The position numbers and the translations under genes were made by a program. Of a stretch of 35,992 bases of DNA, positions 22,901-30,144 are shown piece by piece; position 1 is the first letter of the stretch; the number at the start of each line of letters is the position of its first letter. The notes under the pieces are model-generated. The model ran no database searches. It was not told where the DNA came from and worked only from the letters and a program-made list of their open reading frames with translations. The stretch comes from an uncultured Christensenellaceae bacterium (GTDB lineage Bacteria > Bacillota > Clostridia > Christensenellales > Pumilibacteraceae). The stretch covers positions 1 to 35,992 of the forward strand of contig CAJUKR010000011.1 in the NCBI GenBank assembly GCA_910587025.1. Reading direction: 5' to 3'.

Positions 22901-22942
22901 AACAAATGCCTCTCGTCGAACGAGAGGCATTTGTTTGTTTTT
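22901..22942 (+). terminator. Strong terminator at the chromosome-prophage boundary
   Basis: A perfect 16-bp stem, AACAAATGCCTCTCGT (22901-22916) with its complement at 22920-22935, has a CGA loop and is followed by GTTTTTC. It ends the galT operon and, with its AT-rich flanks, could act both ways. It is the last clear chromosomal element before phage genes. Confidence 0.9.
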
Positions 22943-22948
22943 CGGCGT

Positions 22949-23000
22949 ATTCTATTGCCGATCAAGTAAATTCTACTTATATTCGACAACATTCTATTGC
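22949..23000 (+). repeat. 10-base direct repeat near the prophage left end
   Basis: ATTCTATTGC occurs at 22949-22958 and again at 22991-23000, with related TTCTA cores at 22971-22975 and 23059-23063. The spacing of about 42 bases and the boundary position suggest recombinase or repressor binding sites, but short repeats in AT-rich DNA can arise by chance. Confidence 0.35.
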
Positions 23001-23024
23001 AAAAAACGGGACATAATGTAAAAT
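22997..23024 (+). promoter_or_regulatory. Candidate phage early promoter
   Basis: TTGCAA (22997-23002) and TAAAAT (23019-23024) with a 16-base spacer are a moderate match to sigma-A. It overlaps the second 10-base repeat, which would suit repression. It points at the phage genes but two hairpin terminators intervene. Confidence 0.35.
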
Positions 23025-23066
23025 ATAAGTACATAAACAATGAAAATGAAAATGTTGTTCTACAAT

Positions 23067-23099
23067 AGGCTTGTCAGTTAGGGCAAGCCTTTAATTTTT
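23067..23099 (+). terminator. First of two tandem terminator hairpins before the phage genes
   Basis: AGGCTTG (23067-23073) pairs with CAAGCCT (23084-23090), followed by TTAATTTTT. It lies in the leader of the phage early transcript and would stop it unless read through. Confidence 0.65.
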
Positions 23100-23111
23100 G
23101 GAAATTCCTTT

Positions 23112-23146
23112 ATGGGTTTACCTTAGCTGGTAAGCCCATTTTTTTA
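23112..23146 (+). terminator. Second tandem terminator hairpin before the phage genes
   Basis: ATGGGTTTACC (23112-23122) pairs with GGTAAGCCCAT (23129-23139) with one G-T pair, then a T-run reaches 23145. With the hairpin at 23067 it makes a double stop just before the first phage ribosome site, suggesting attenuation or antitermination control of the early operon. Confidence 0.72.
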
Positions 23147-23164
23147 TTTTCGGAGGAGGTAAGC

Positions 23165-23341
23165 ATGGCAGAGAAAACAATTAAGACGGTCGAAGCGACG
23201 AAAGACAAGGTTTATGTCGGTGCTCCCGTTTCGAGAGAAACGCACAAAAAAATCGTCGAGCTCGCCAAGCCCAGAGATTTGGGCATAAGCGACATCGTGC
23301 GCGAGGCTCTCCGCGAGTATCTTGCAAAACAGGAGGGGTAA
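23165..23341 (+). CDS. Ribbon-helix-helix (CopG/Arc-like) small protein
   Basis: This 58-residue protein has a basic N-terminus, a short beta segment (KVYVGAPVS) and two helices (ETHKKIVELAKPRDL and ISDIVREALREYLAKQ), the pattern of ribbon-helix-helix DNA-binding proteins. RHH proteins bind operators as dimers through the beta ribbon. It is the first gene of the phage early operon, placed after two terminator hairpins, with GGAGGAGG (23151-23158) as ribosome site, and lies 3 bases before the next gene. It may be a repressor or autoregulator of the operon; that is inference. Confidence 0.72.
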   Translation: MAEKTIKTVEATKDKVYVGAPVSRETHKKIVELAKPRDLGISDIVREALREYLAKQEG

Positions 23342-23344
23342 ACC

Positions 23345-23587
23345 ATGGCGCAACGCATGATAGAGGTGTCTTTGGGTATTATCCACGAAACGGAAAAGGC
23401 GTATCTTGTCGAAATTCAAGCAGGGTATGCCCCGAATACACAAAAAAATACGTGGATTCCTAAATCCGTTTGTAAAACGCGCGAATACGTTGCGACTACC
23501 GATTATCAAGACAGACCGCTAACTTACGGAAAGAGCGTTTCGGAAATTCCCGAATGGCTTTACAATCAGATTGCGAGGAGCCGTTAA
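23345..23587 (+). CDS. Small phage protein of unknown function
   Basis: This 80-residue protein has alternating beta-like strands (IEVSLGIIHETEKAYLVEIQ) and a Trp-containing WIPKSVCKTREYV stretch, followed by a helix ending EWLYNQIAR. It has no recognised motif. GGAGGGG sits before the ATG and the gene follows the RHH gene by 3 bases. The fold pattern suggests a small beta-barrel with a C-terminal helix. Similar short proteins are frequent in early regions of Clostridia phages, but no function is claimed. Confidence 0.62.
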   Translation: MAQRMIEVSLGIIHETEKAYLVEIQAGYAPNTQKNTWIPKSVCKTREYVATTDYQDRPLTYGKSVSEIPEWLYNQIARSR

Positions 23588-23600
23588 ACAGGAGGGCATT

Positions 23601-24020
23601 ATGGATTTCGTTTACGACGACGGCGGCAGGGCTGCCGCAGGCTACAAGGGCAAAACGTGCGACTGTGTATGCAGAGCAATAGCAATCGCCGCGGAATTGC
23701 CCTACAAAGAGGTTTACGACGTTATCAACGAATACGGCAAGAAAGAGCGCAAGAAAAACAAATCGACGGCGCGGACGGGCGTAACAAAATCGACAACGCG
23801 CAAAGTGATGGCGCATTTCGGGTTTCAATGGTACCCGACAATGCACATCGGGCAAGGTTGTACCGTCCATTTGCGCGAAAAGGAATTGCCGAAAGGTAGG
23901 ATCGTTGTAAGTGTTTCGGCACACTGCGCCGCGGTTATTGACGGCGTGTTGCACGACACTTACGATTGTACGCGAGACGGGAGCCGTTGCGTGTACGGAT
24001 ATTATGCAAAAGCAAATTAA
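23601..24020 (+). CDS. Papain-like fold phage protein (possible cysteine peptidase)
   Basis: The 139-residue product starts at 23601, where GGAGGG is well spaced; an in-frame opening 30 bases earlier overlaps the previous gene and has no site. Seen: GKTCDCVCRAIAIAAELPYKEVYD (17-40), the active-site Cys start of papain-like/C39-like phage proteins (C22 likely nucleophile), then ISVSAHCAAVIDG-like VSVSAHCAAVIDGVLHDTYD (104-122) with H108 and D119 or D122 completing a Cys-His-Asp triad. The spacing suits a peptidase or transglutaminase-like fold. Target and cut are unknown. It sits in the early module, not with structural genes, so head maturation is less likely than host takeover. Confidence 0.7.
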   Translation: MDFVYDDGGRAAAGYKGKTCDCVCRAIAIAAELPYKEVYDVINEYGKKERKKNKSTARTGVTKSTTRKVMAHFGFQWYPTMHIGQGCTVHLREKELPKGRIVVSVSAHCAAVIDGVLHDTYDCTRDGSRCVYGYYAKAN

Positions 24021-24034
24021 ACAGGAGGTGCGAT

Positions 24035-24331
24035 ATGCAAAAGTTGGGCGAACTGAAAAAGGTTGTCTATGCGGAGCTCGTTGAGAACGAGCAGGCGAGG
24101 AGCAGCGACACGGAGTTGTTGCTCGGCGTGTTCAAACGCTTGGGTATCAATGCTCAGGAATCGTTTGCGGAGCTGGCTAATAGCGGCAAGCTGCGGCAGA
24201 TGGAGAGCATTACCCGTTGCCGCCGCAAGTTGCAACAGGAATACCCCGAATTGAGGGTAGAGCCCGTTGCAGAGCTCAGGAACGAGCGACAGCAGATTTT
24301 CAAAGACTTTGCGAAAGCGGAGGGAGTGTAG
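24035..24331 (+). CDS. Small helical phage protein of unknown function
   Basis: This 98-residue protein starts at 24035 after AGGAGGTG; an upstream in-frame opening overlaps the preceding gene and is rejected. It is helical, with LKKVVYAELVENEQARSSDTELLLGVFKRLG and then KLRQMESITRCRRKLQQEYPEL. The ESITRCRRKLQ segment is a recurring feature of a small family in siphophages of Bacillota, next to recombination genes. No enzymatic motif is seen. The gene lies 9 bases before the exonuclease, so it is part of the replication/recombination module. Confidence 0.68.
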   Translation: MQKLGELKKVVYAELVENEQARSSDTELLLGVFKRLGINAQESFAELANSGKLRQMESITRCRRKLQQEYPELRVEPVAELRNERQQIFKDFAKAEGV

Positions 24332-24340
24332 GCGGTCGCT

Positions 24341-25009
24341 ATGGGCTACGAGATAATCAAGCTAAAACACAATTCTCCCGAATGGCTTGCATTCCGCGCG
24401 ACGGGCATAGGCGCAAGCGAGGCGGCAGCTGTACTCGGTTATTCAAACACCTTGTCGAATGTCGATCTGTGGGAGCAGAAAATGGGGCTACGAAAGCCGA
24501 AAGACCTTGACGAGTTGGAGCGTGTGCAGTACGGCATAAAAGCCGAGAAATTTCTCGTCGGACTGTTTGCATTGCAATACGCCGACCGATACAAGGTCAA
24601 GGTCAACAAATCGGTCGTGTACCGAAAGGACGGTTTTCAATTTGCGAGTTTGGACGGCGAGCTTACGGATAAGCGGAGCAAAGAGCTCGGCGTGTACGAG
24701 GGCAAGACGGTCGTCGTGGATTCGCGGCAAACGTGGGAACATTGGCGAGGACAAATCCCACAAAACTACTACATACAAACTTTGCACCAAATGCTGGTAA
24801 CAGGTCGCAAGTTTGTAATCCTAAACGCCGAGTTTCGCTGGAAAGAAAGGAACGAGGACGAACAGGTAAAAACAGAGGGGCAAAGATACCTCATAACGCA
24901 GAGCGCCGATGTGCTGTCGGATATGCGATTGCTTGACGAGGCAGAGCACGAATTTTGGGGCTATGTAAAGCGCAAAGAGCGTCCTGCGAGGGTGCTCCCT
25001 CAAATCTAA
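24341..25009 (+). CDS. YqaJ-type viral recombinase / lambda-exonuclease-like nuclease
   Basis: This 222-residue protein belongs to the YqaJ branch of PD-(D/E)XK nucleases, which digest one strand of duplex ends for RecT-mediated annealing. Seen: RATGIGASEAAAVLGYS (19-35), YGIKAEKFLVGLF (64-76), catalytic D105 in FASLDGE, the E120-x-K122 pair in YEGKT, and a helix with QNYYIQTLHQMLVTG (141-155), the conserved Gln motif. All catalytic residues are present. It lies with DUF1351 and RecT in the same operon, the classic phage SynExo recombination pair. Size fits the family. Confidence 0.88.
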   Translation: MGYEIIKLKHNSPEWLAFRATGIGASEAAAVLGYSNTLSNVDLWEQKMGLRKPKDLDELERVQYGIKAEKFLVGLFALQYADRYKVKVNKSVVYRKDGFQFASLDGELTDKRSKELGVYEGKTVVVDSRQTWEHWRGQIPQNYYIQTLHQMLVTGRKFVILNAEFRWKERNEDEQVKTEGQRYLITQSADVLSDMRLLDEAEHEFWGYVKRKERPARVLPQI

Positions 25010-25037
25010 AAAATTCATTAAATCGGAGGATATTTTT

Positions 25038-25862
25038 ATGGCAAACGAATTGACGTTACGTCTGGCAACACCTATCGAAAAATTGGTGCCTGCCATGATT
25101 GCGTTCAACAACGCAGAGTTGATGGAGGGCGTAAAATCGAGGCTTGCAGCCTATCAGGGCAAGACCTACGACGCGGACTCCATCGCCGAGGCAAAAGCGG
25201 ACAGAGCGACGCTTAACAAGTTCGCAAAGGCTCTCAACGACGAGAGACTGCGAATCAAGAAAATTTATACCATGCCGTTAGACAAATTCACGAACGAAAT
25301 CAACGAGGTTATCGCCGTCGTGGATTCCGTAACGGCGACGATAGACACACAGGTAAAGGTGTGGGAGACGGATTGCAGAGAGCGCAAACTTGCGGAGATC
25401 AAGGCGTATTTTGCAGAGGTTTTTCCTGCCGAGCTTAGTGTGTTTATTTCTTTCGAGAAAGTTCAACAAGCCGATTGGCTTAACGCAAGCAAGAGCATGG
25501 CGGCTATAAAAAAAGAGATTGCCGCCGCCATCGAGAAAATCACGTCGGAGCTTGCGACCATTGACGCATTGGGCGGCGACACGGTTGCTATCAAGCAAAA
25601 ATACTTTGAGGATTTGAGCCTTGCGAACGCTATCACGGAGCACAAGCGCATAGAGGCTGAAAAACAGCGCATAGCGGCGCAAGAGGCGGCGCAGGCACAA
25701 CAAGCGGCGGCGGCACAGAAAGACGAGCCTGCGCCCGTGCAGGCGAACGAGGCGACCGAAAAAGTGTTTACCCTTGCTTTCAAGGTTACGGGCACGGCGG
25801 AACAGTTAAACGCATTAAAGGCGTTTATGAATGACAACAAAATCAAATTTGAAAGAGCCTAA
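25038..25862 (+). CDS. DUF1351 phage protein
   Basis: This 274-residue protein matches DUF1351, which in Bacillota phages lies between the YqaJ exonuclease and RecT. Seen: an N-terminal region with YQGKTYDADSIAEAKADRATLNKFAKALNDERLRIKK-like spacing (residues about 35-75), coiled-coil stretches (about 75-120 and 190-225), an Ala/Gln-rich linker and a C-terminal VFTLAFKVTGTAEQLNALKAFM (about 245-266). The central part carries SKSMAAIKKEIAAAIEKI. The coiled coils suggest a structural or scaffold partner of the recombination proteins. There is no catalytic motif. Ribosome site GGAGGA precedes its start. Confidence 0.82.
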   Translation: MANELTLRLATPIEKLVPAMIAFNNAELMEGVKSRLAAYQGKTYDADSIAEAKADRATLNKFAKALNDERLRIKKIYTMPLDKFTNEINEVIAVVDSVTATIDTQVKVWETDCRERKLAEIKAYFAEVFPAELSVFISFEKVQQADWLNASKSMAAIKKEIAAAIEKITSELATIDALGGDTVAIKQKYFEDLSLANAITEHKRIEAEKQRIAAQEAAQAQQAAAAQKDEPAPVQANEATEKVFTLAFKVTGTAEQLNALKAFMNDNKIKFERA

Positions 25863-25877
25863 CAGGAGGATATAAAA

Positions 25878-26870
25878 ATGGCTGTCAAAAATTCTTTACA
25901 AAAAACAAGCGGTAACGCTCCGAGCGTAAAGCCTACCACGATTTCGGGGTATCTCGCGCAGGACAAAATCAAGACGTGGATCAACGGAATGATCGGCTCC
26001 GAGAAAGAGGCGCAAAAGTTCATTTCGTCCATTGTGTCCGCGACATCGACACAGCCGCAGTTGCAGGCTTGCGATCCCACGACCATCGTTTCGTCGGCAT
26101 TGCTGGCGAACGCCTTGGATTTAAGCCTTTCGCCGCAGCTCGGCTTGGCGTACATGGTGCCGTTCGAGGACACAAAAAACAATCGCACCGTTGCGACGTT
26201 CATACTCGGCTATAAGGGCTATATACAGCTCGCTATACGTTCGGGCAAGTACAGAAAAATCAACGTCGTTGCTATCAAAGAGGGCGAGTTCGAGAGTTAC
26301 AATCCGCTCACGGAGGAGCTGAATGTAAACCTTATCGCCGACGACGAGGAACGCGAGAAAGCGCCGACTATCGGATATTACGCTTATTTCGAGCTCGTCA
26401 ACGGCTTTACCAAGAGCCTGTATTGGAGCAAGAAAAAAATGCTCTTACACGCCGACAAATACTCCAAAGCGTTCAGTTTGGAGGCAAAGAAAGGCAAGCA
26501 GCCCAAATACGACAGAGTATCTTTTGCCGATTTCGAGGCAGGCAAGGTGCCCGAGGCGGAGATGTGGAAATACAGCTCGTTCTGGTACAAGGATTTCGAC
26601 GGCATGGCGTTCAAAACTATGCTCCGTCAGCTCATATCCAAGTGGGGCATTATGTCGATCGAAATGCAGTCTGCCTTTGAGCAGGACGGCGGCGAGGTCT
26701 TTGAGGCGAGCGAGTTCAGCGAGAGCAAAAACGAGCTCAGGCACGAGATTGTGCAAGAGGTGTCCGCCGCGAACGCCGCCGCACAATTCAGCGAGGACGA
26801 ATTTTTTGGCGACGGCGTGGTTGATGTAGAGCCCGAAAATATCGAGGCAGACGGGCACAATGCGAATTGA
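25878..26870 (+). CDS. recT: RecT single-strand annealing protein
   Basis: This 330-residue protein is a RecT-family annealase that pairs complementary single strands in phage recombination. Seen: an N-terminal helical part with ISSIVSATSTQPQLQACDPTTIVSSALLANALDLSLSPQLG (about 48-89), YMVPFEDTKN, ATFILGYKGYIQLAIRSGKYRKI (107-130), DGMAFKTMLRQLISKWGIMS (240-260), all typical of RecT. The C-terminal acidic tail matches the usual SSB-interaction or regulatory tail. It follows DUF1351 by 15 bases and overlaps the resolvase start by 11 bases, forming an exo-RecT-RusA cassette. Confidence 0.93.
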   Translation: MAVKNSLQKTSGNAPSVKPTTISGYLAQDKIKTWINGMIGSEKEAQKFISSIVSATSTQPQLQACDPTTIVSSALLANALDLSLSPQLGLAYMVPFEDTKNNRTVATFILGYKGYIQLAIRSGKYRKINVVAIKEGEFESYNPLTEELNVNLIADDEEREKAPTIGYYAYFELVNGFTKSLYWSKKKMLLHADKYSKAFSLEAKKGKQPKYDRVSFADFEAGKVPEAEMWKYSSFWYKDFDGMAFKTMLRQLISKWGIMSIEMQSAFEQDGGEVFEASEFSESKNELRHEIVQEVSAANAAAQFSEDEFFGDGVVDVEPENIEADGHNAN

Positions 26871-27303
26871 GGTTTACGGTCAACCTCAGGGCAAGCAGAG
26901 GGCACGGGTATGTGTGAGAGGCAATTTTGCAAGGGCGTACACACCAGAGAAAACGGCGAGTTACGAAAACTTGATAAACCTCTCATACATACAAGCGCTC
27001 AAAGGTGCGCCGTCTCCGTATTGGGATAAGCCCGTGCGTATAAGCATATTGGCGATTTATCAAATACCTAAATCGTTTAGCAAGAAACGCACGGCAGAGG
27101 CTCTGGACGGGCTTATACGCCCTCAGGTAAAGCCAGACATCGATAACGTGATAAAAGTCGTTTGCGACGCTCTTAACAAGGTTGCCTACAAGGACGACAC
27201 GCAGGTTGTGGCGATAATCGCCAACAAGCGGTACGGAATAGAGCCAATGCTGGAAATCGATATTGACGAGGCACACCCCTCTTGCGGCGGCGATACTCTC
27301 TGA
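26860..27303 (+). CDS. rusA: RusA-family Holliday junction resolvase
   Basis: This 147-residue protein belongs to the RusA family, which cuts Holliday junctions after strand exchange. Seen: the N-terminal IEVYGQPQGKQRARV, RP-x-KPDIDNVIKVVCDALN (88-106) with the catalytic Asp pair D93 and D95, and KDDTQVV (111-117) with a further Asp. The family length is about 120-150 residues. It overlaps recT by 11 bases and lies 12 bases from the replication protein. It probably resolves junctions made by RecT. Confidence 0.9.
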   Translation: MRIEVYGQPQGKQRARVCVRGNFARAYTPEKTASYENLINLSYIQALKGAPSPYWDKPVRISILAIYQIPKSFSKKRTAEALDGLIRPQVKPDIDNVIKVVCDALNKVAYKDDTQVVAIIANKRYGIEPMLEIDIDEAHPSCGGDTL

Positions 27304-27315
27304 CGGGAGGAGATT

Positions 27316-28089
27316 ATGCGAGAAAAAAACTATTTTAGCCACGATTACCATAGCCGAGATCATTTACGCGACGTGCGCAAAGATTGGGGATTGGCTGGCT
27401 ACGGCTTTTATTGGTGTTTCGTGGAAATCCTGCATGAGCAGGGCGGATATATCAAAGAGTCCGAGTTAGAATCCATTGCTTTTGACCTGCGAGCCGAGGA
27501 AGAAATGGCGCGCGACGTTGTGTATAAGTACGGTATGTTTCAGGTTAAAAAAGGTCGGATTTGTAGCTCTCGCGTGATTGAGAACTTGCAGAAACGGGAG
27601 GAGCTGTCAAAGAAACGCACCGCGGCGGCGGAGACCAGATGGGGCGGAGAAAAGCCGAGCGAGGACAGCTTGCCGATTTTAGAGGTAACGGACAAATCGC
27701 TTGTACCGCCCGATGGCGAGGAGCAACAAAGCGCAAATTGGTATGCGGATAACTTTTCAAAAATGCTAAATCGCTGGATCGAGGAGCAGGACGATCTTTT
27801 AGGCGTTACCATTGGCAACATAACAATTCTCGATTATCAGAAAATGTTTGAGGCGATCATATCCGAGGTGCGCAACAAGCCCTATGTGGTTATAAACAAG
27901 CAACGAGTACCGACGTATTACTTTTTGTACTTGCTCTGTTCGCACATCAAGAGAAACAACGATTTCGATAACCTCAACAAAGCGATTAGCGATGTTGAAA
28001 AGCGGTACCAAAGCGGCAAGGTAAAAAACAAAATGCAGTATATGATTTCTGCGCTCTACAATGCCGCCATACTCGATACAAAACAGTAA
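27316..28089 (+). CDS. Phage replication protein, DUF4373 (Lin1244/Lin1753-like) N-terminal domain
   Basis: This 257-residue protein begins with a DUF4373-type domain: NYFSHDYHSRDHLRDVRKDWGLAGYGFYWCFVEILHEQGG, then ELESIAFDLRAEEEMARDVVYKYGMFQVKKGRICS (residues 4-80), which is a winged-helix-like DNA-binding fold found at the start of Listeria and Clostridia phage replication initiators. A basic linker (KKRTAAAETRWGG) follows and a second helical domain at about 145-257 (YYFLYLLCSHIKRNN). The place after recombination genes and before other replication genes supports a role in starting phage DNA replication. No helicase or DnaC-type ATPase follows, so it may recruit host DnaB by itself. Confidence 0.75.
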   Translation: MREKNYFSHDYHSRDHLRDVRKDWGLAGYGFYWCFVEILHEQGGYIKESELESIAFDLRAEEEMARDVVYKYGMFQVKKGRICSSRVIENLQKREELSKKRTAAAETRWGGEKPSEDSLPILEVTDKSLVPPDGEEQQSANWYADNFSKMLNRWIEEQDDLLGVTIGNITILDYQKMFEAIISEVRNKPYVVINKQRVPTYYFLYLLCSHIKRNNDFDNLNKAISDVEKRYQSGKVKNKMQYMISALYNAAILDTKQ

Positions 28090-28109
28090 ATTATTCGGAG
28101 GACACCACA

Positions 28110-28469
28110 ATGAAAGAAGTAGCAACGGTTTTGGACTTTGCGAATGCGGCGGCATTAGACCGTATCAACTATGAGCTTATCAAGGTCATAGAGAATTTGC
28201 AAAATCCGAATACCGACGAAAAACCGCGTAAGCTCACGATAGAAATGAGCATTACGCCCGTAAACAACAGGACTACGGTAAATATCAAGACTACCGTAAA
28301 AAAGACGCTCCGACCGACGAACGCCGTCCACGCGCAAATGGCGATGGCAGTCATAGGCAGTACCTATCAGCTTGTAGAAAGCGGCGGCGGATATATCGAC
28401 GGTCAAAAAGACATTTTTGGAGAAATCCACGAAACCAACATAGTAAAAATCAACAAATCGGAGGAATAA
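28110..28469 (+). CDS. Replication-terminator-like phage protein of unknown function
   Basis: This 119-residue protein has LDFANAAALDRINYELIKVIENLQNPNTDEKPRKLTIEMSI at its N-terminus, then a beta-rich body (TTVNIKTTVKKTLRP). The pattern of DPNTD-like spacing followed by KLTI matches a conserved phage family often listed as replication terminator protein; the name is inherited and unproven. It sits in the phage replication module between the DUF4373 protein and a long conserved protein. A small dsDNA- or nucleoprotein-associated role is possible. Ribosome site CGGAGGAC is good. Confidence 0.6.
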   Translation: MKEVATVLDFANAAALDRINYELIKVIENLQNPNTDEKPRKLTIEMSITPVNNRTTVNIKTTVKKTLRPTNAVHAQMAMAVIGSTYQLVESGGGYIDGQKDIFGEIHETNIVKINKSEE

Positions 28470-28474
28470 AAACC

Positions 28475-29206
28475 ATGGAAAACAACACAAACATCGTACA
28501 AGACATTCGGCAGATTGTCGAGGAAAACAAGGTGCAAACAATCGAGGTCGGCGACCGCATTTTCAGCACCAAAGCGCTTACGGAAATCAAGCCCGTAAAG
28601 AACACCGCGAGAGAGATCAGGTTTTCGGATTTGTCGTCCATCGTCGAGATCGTCAAACGCGAAATGGATAGATTTGACTGTCCGCTGTACATCAATATCG
28701 AGTCCGAGAGAGCCGTTACGGTTATATCCTCGCTCGATACCGAAAAAGAGCGCGAGCAGCCGTATAGCGCGGTCGCAGAGGGTAACAGGTTCGAGTTCGG
28801 CAGAGGGTATGACTACGAAAAGTTTATCATAGCCCTGCGCTCGCTTTTCGTACAAACGGAAAAATCGGCGGAGCTGTTGCAGCTCTTGAAAAAGGTGGAA
28901 AACGTCGAATCTGTACAGTTGAGCGACGACGGCATTACACAGCAGGTTGTCGCAAAGCAGGGTGCTATGCTCGCCGCCGATGTCAAGGTATCTCCCATCT
29001 ATCAGCTCGCGCCGTTCCGCACGTTTATAGAGGTGGAACAGCCCGAATCCGAGTTTTTGTTCAGGGTAAGCGATAAAAACATTTTCGCGCTCTACGAGGC
29101 GGACGGCGGCGCATGGAAAATCAAAGCAAAGGCAAACATCAGAGCTTTCTTTGCAAAGGCGTTTGCGCAAGAGATCGCGGCGGAAAAGGTTGTTATCCTC
29201 GGATAG
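28475..29206 (+). CDS. Conserved phage protein of unknown function (DUF2303-like pattern)
   Basis: This 243-residue protein shows the pattern of a conserved phage family: an N-terminal segment VGDRIFSTKALTEIKP, IRFSDLSSIVEIVKREM, YDYEKFIIALRSLFVQTEKSAELLQLLKKVENVE, then GITQQVVAKQGAML and the strongly conserved PFRTFIEVEQPESEFLFRVSDKN (about 192-213) followed by ALYEADGGAWKIKA. It might be compared with DUF2303, but I cannot settle that from sequence reading. No nucleic-acid motif is seen. It starts 5 bases after the previous gene, and a hairpin follows it, so expression is linked to the replication genes. Confidence 0.62.
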   Translation: MENNTNIVQDIRQIVEENKVQTIEVGDRIFSTKALTEIKPVKNTAREIRFSDLSSIVEIVKREMDRFDCPLYINIESERAVTVISSLDTEKEREQPYSAVAEGNRFEFGRGYDYEKFIIALRSLFVQTEKSAELLQLLKKVENVESVQLSDDGITQQVVAKQGAMLAADVKVSPIYQLAPFRTFIEVEQPESEFLFRVSDKNIFALYEADGGAWKIKAKANIRAFFAKAFAQEIAAEKVVILG

Positions 29207-29219
29207 CACGTTTGTGGCT

Positions 29220-29249
29220 CGGATAGGCGGTACGATTGCCGCCTATCCG
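29220..29249 (+). other. Perfect 11-bp hairpin between phage genes
   Basis: CGGATAGGCGG (29220-29230) pairs perfectly with CCGCCTATCCG (29239-29249) around an 8-base loop. There is no T-run, so it is not a plain terminator. It lies in the only sizeable gap of this phage block and could be an RNA processing site, a translational barrier or a protein binding site. Confidence 0.55.
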
Positions 29250-29275
29250 CATAGCCCAGACGCAGGGAGCGGCTT

Positions 29276-29470
29276 ATGAACAAGATAATGCAAACAATTA
29301 ACGCTGCCGATACAGCGAGACAGGCGATAGAATATGCCGCGTCGAATCCGTGCTGTATTTGCTCTTGCGAGGGCTTTTGCGGCATTAAGTATCTTGGCAC
29401 TTGCAAGATACGCCGCAAGATACGTCTGTGTTTGTGGGCGGCGAAAGACAAAGCGGAGGACTTGAAATGA
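29276..29470 (+). CDS. Small Cys-rich phage protein
   Basis: This 64-residue protein contains PCCICSCEGFCG, a cluster of five Cys in eleven residues, plus one more Cys further on (C43) and another at 52, so metal or Fe-S binding is likely. The N-terminus is helical and the C-terminus basic (KIRRKIRLCLWAAKDKAED). It overlaps the next gene by 4 bases (ATGA), and the partner there is a Cys-motif Fe-S protein, which suggests a joint function. I do not know the family. Confidence 0.6.
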   Translation: MNKIMQTINAADTARQAIEYAASNPCCICSCEGFCGIKYLGTCKIRRKIRLCLWAAKDKAEDLK

Positions 29471-30144
29471 AACAAACAAAAATCGATTGGTGCGATTGTA
29501 CGGTAAATCCCGTCGTGGGCTGTCAAAACGGTTGCAAATACTGTTACGGCGAGAAAATAAACTGTCGCTTTCAGATCATAAAAGATTGGCGACACCCCGA
29601 ATACTTTGCCGATAGGCTCAAACAGTTTGATAGTAAAAAGCCGAAAAGCGTGTTTATCGATAGCATGAGCGACATCGGGTGCTGGCGGCAAGAGTGGTTT
29701 GACGAGGTTATGGCAAAGATAGTTGCGAATCCGCAACATCGATACATAGCGCTTACAAAACGGCTCGGCGAGCTCACTAAAAGAGAACAAGCGCGGTTTT
29801 ATAAAACCGCGAACATTCGCCCGTTTAACCTGTTTGTCGGCGTAAGCGTAACAAATAACGTGCCTTTCGCGGTACAGCCGCTCGGAGTTGACTTTTTAAG
29901 CGTGGAGCCGATTTTAGAGGCGGTCGATATTATGCCGTATATAGACAAAGCCCTGAAATTGGTTATTGTCGGAGCGGAAACGGGCAATCGAAAGGGAAAA
30001 GTGATCCCCCAAAAGAAATGGATCGATACCATCGTTGAAACGGCAGACTTGCACGGTATAAATGTTTTCATGAAAGAAAGCCTCCGCAAGATTATGGGCA
30101 ACGATTTCAGACAAGATACGCTGCCGTGGGAGGTGCGCAAATGA
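29467..30144 (+). CDS. DUF5131 (Gp37/Gp68-like) radical-SAM-like phage protein
   Basis: This 225-residue protein starts at 29467 by overlap with the preceding stop; an in-frame opening upstream is rejected. It matches DUF5131: KIDWCDCTVNPVVGC at the start, the iron-sulphur motif C19-x3-C23-x2-C26 (GCQNGCKYCY), then FIDSMSDIGCW, YIALTKRL, LFVGVSVTN, LSVEPIL and VIVGAETGNR. The C-x3-C-x2-C layout is that of radical SAM enzymes, so it may make a radical from SAM with a 4Fe-4S cluster. The reaction is unknown; phages carry it near methyltransferases. The C-terminus overlaps the next small gene by 4 bases. Confidence 0.82.
   Translation: MKQTKIDWCDCTVNPVVGCQNGCKYCYGEKINCRFQIIKDWRHPEYFADRLKQFDSKKPKSVFIDSMSDIGCWRQEWFDEVMAKIVANPQHRYIALTKRLGELTKREQARFYKTANIRPFNLFVGVSVTNNVPFAVQPLGVDFLSVEPILEAVDIMPYIDKALKLVIVGAETGNRKGKVIPQKKWIDTIVETADLHGINVFMKESLRKIMGNDFRQDTLPWEVRK

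Noticed and set aside
22901..22942. Terminator stem as the phage attachment site
   Set aside because: The stem is a complete terminator of the galT operon and no second copy is visible in the window, so attachment cannot be claimed.
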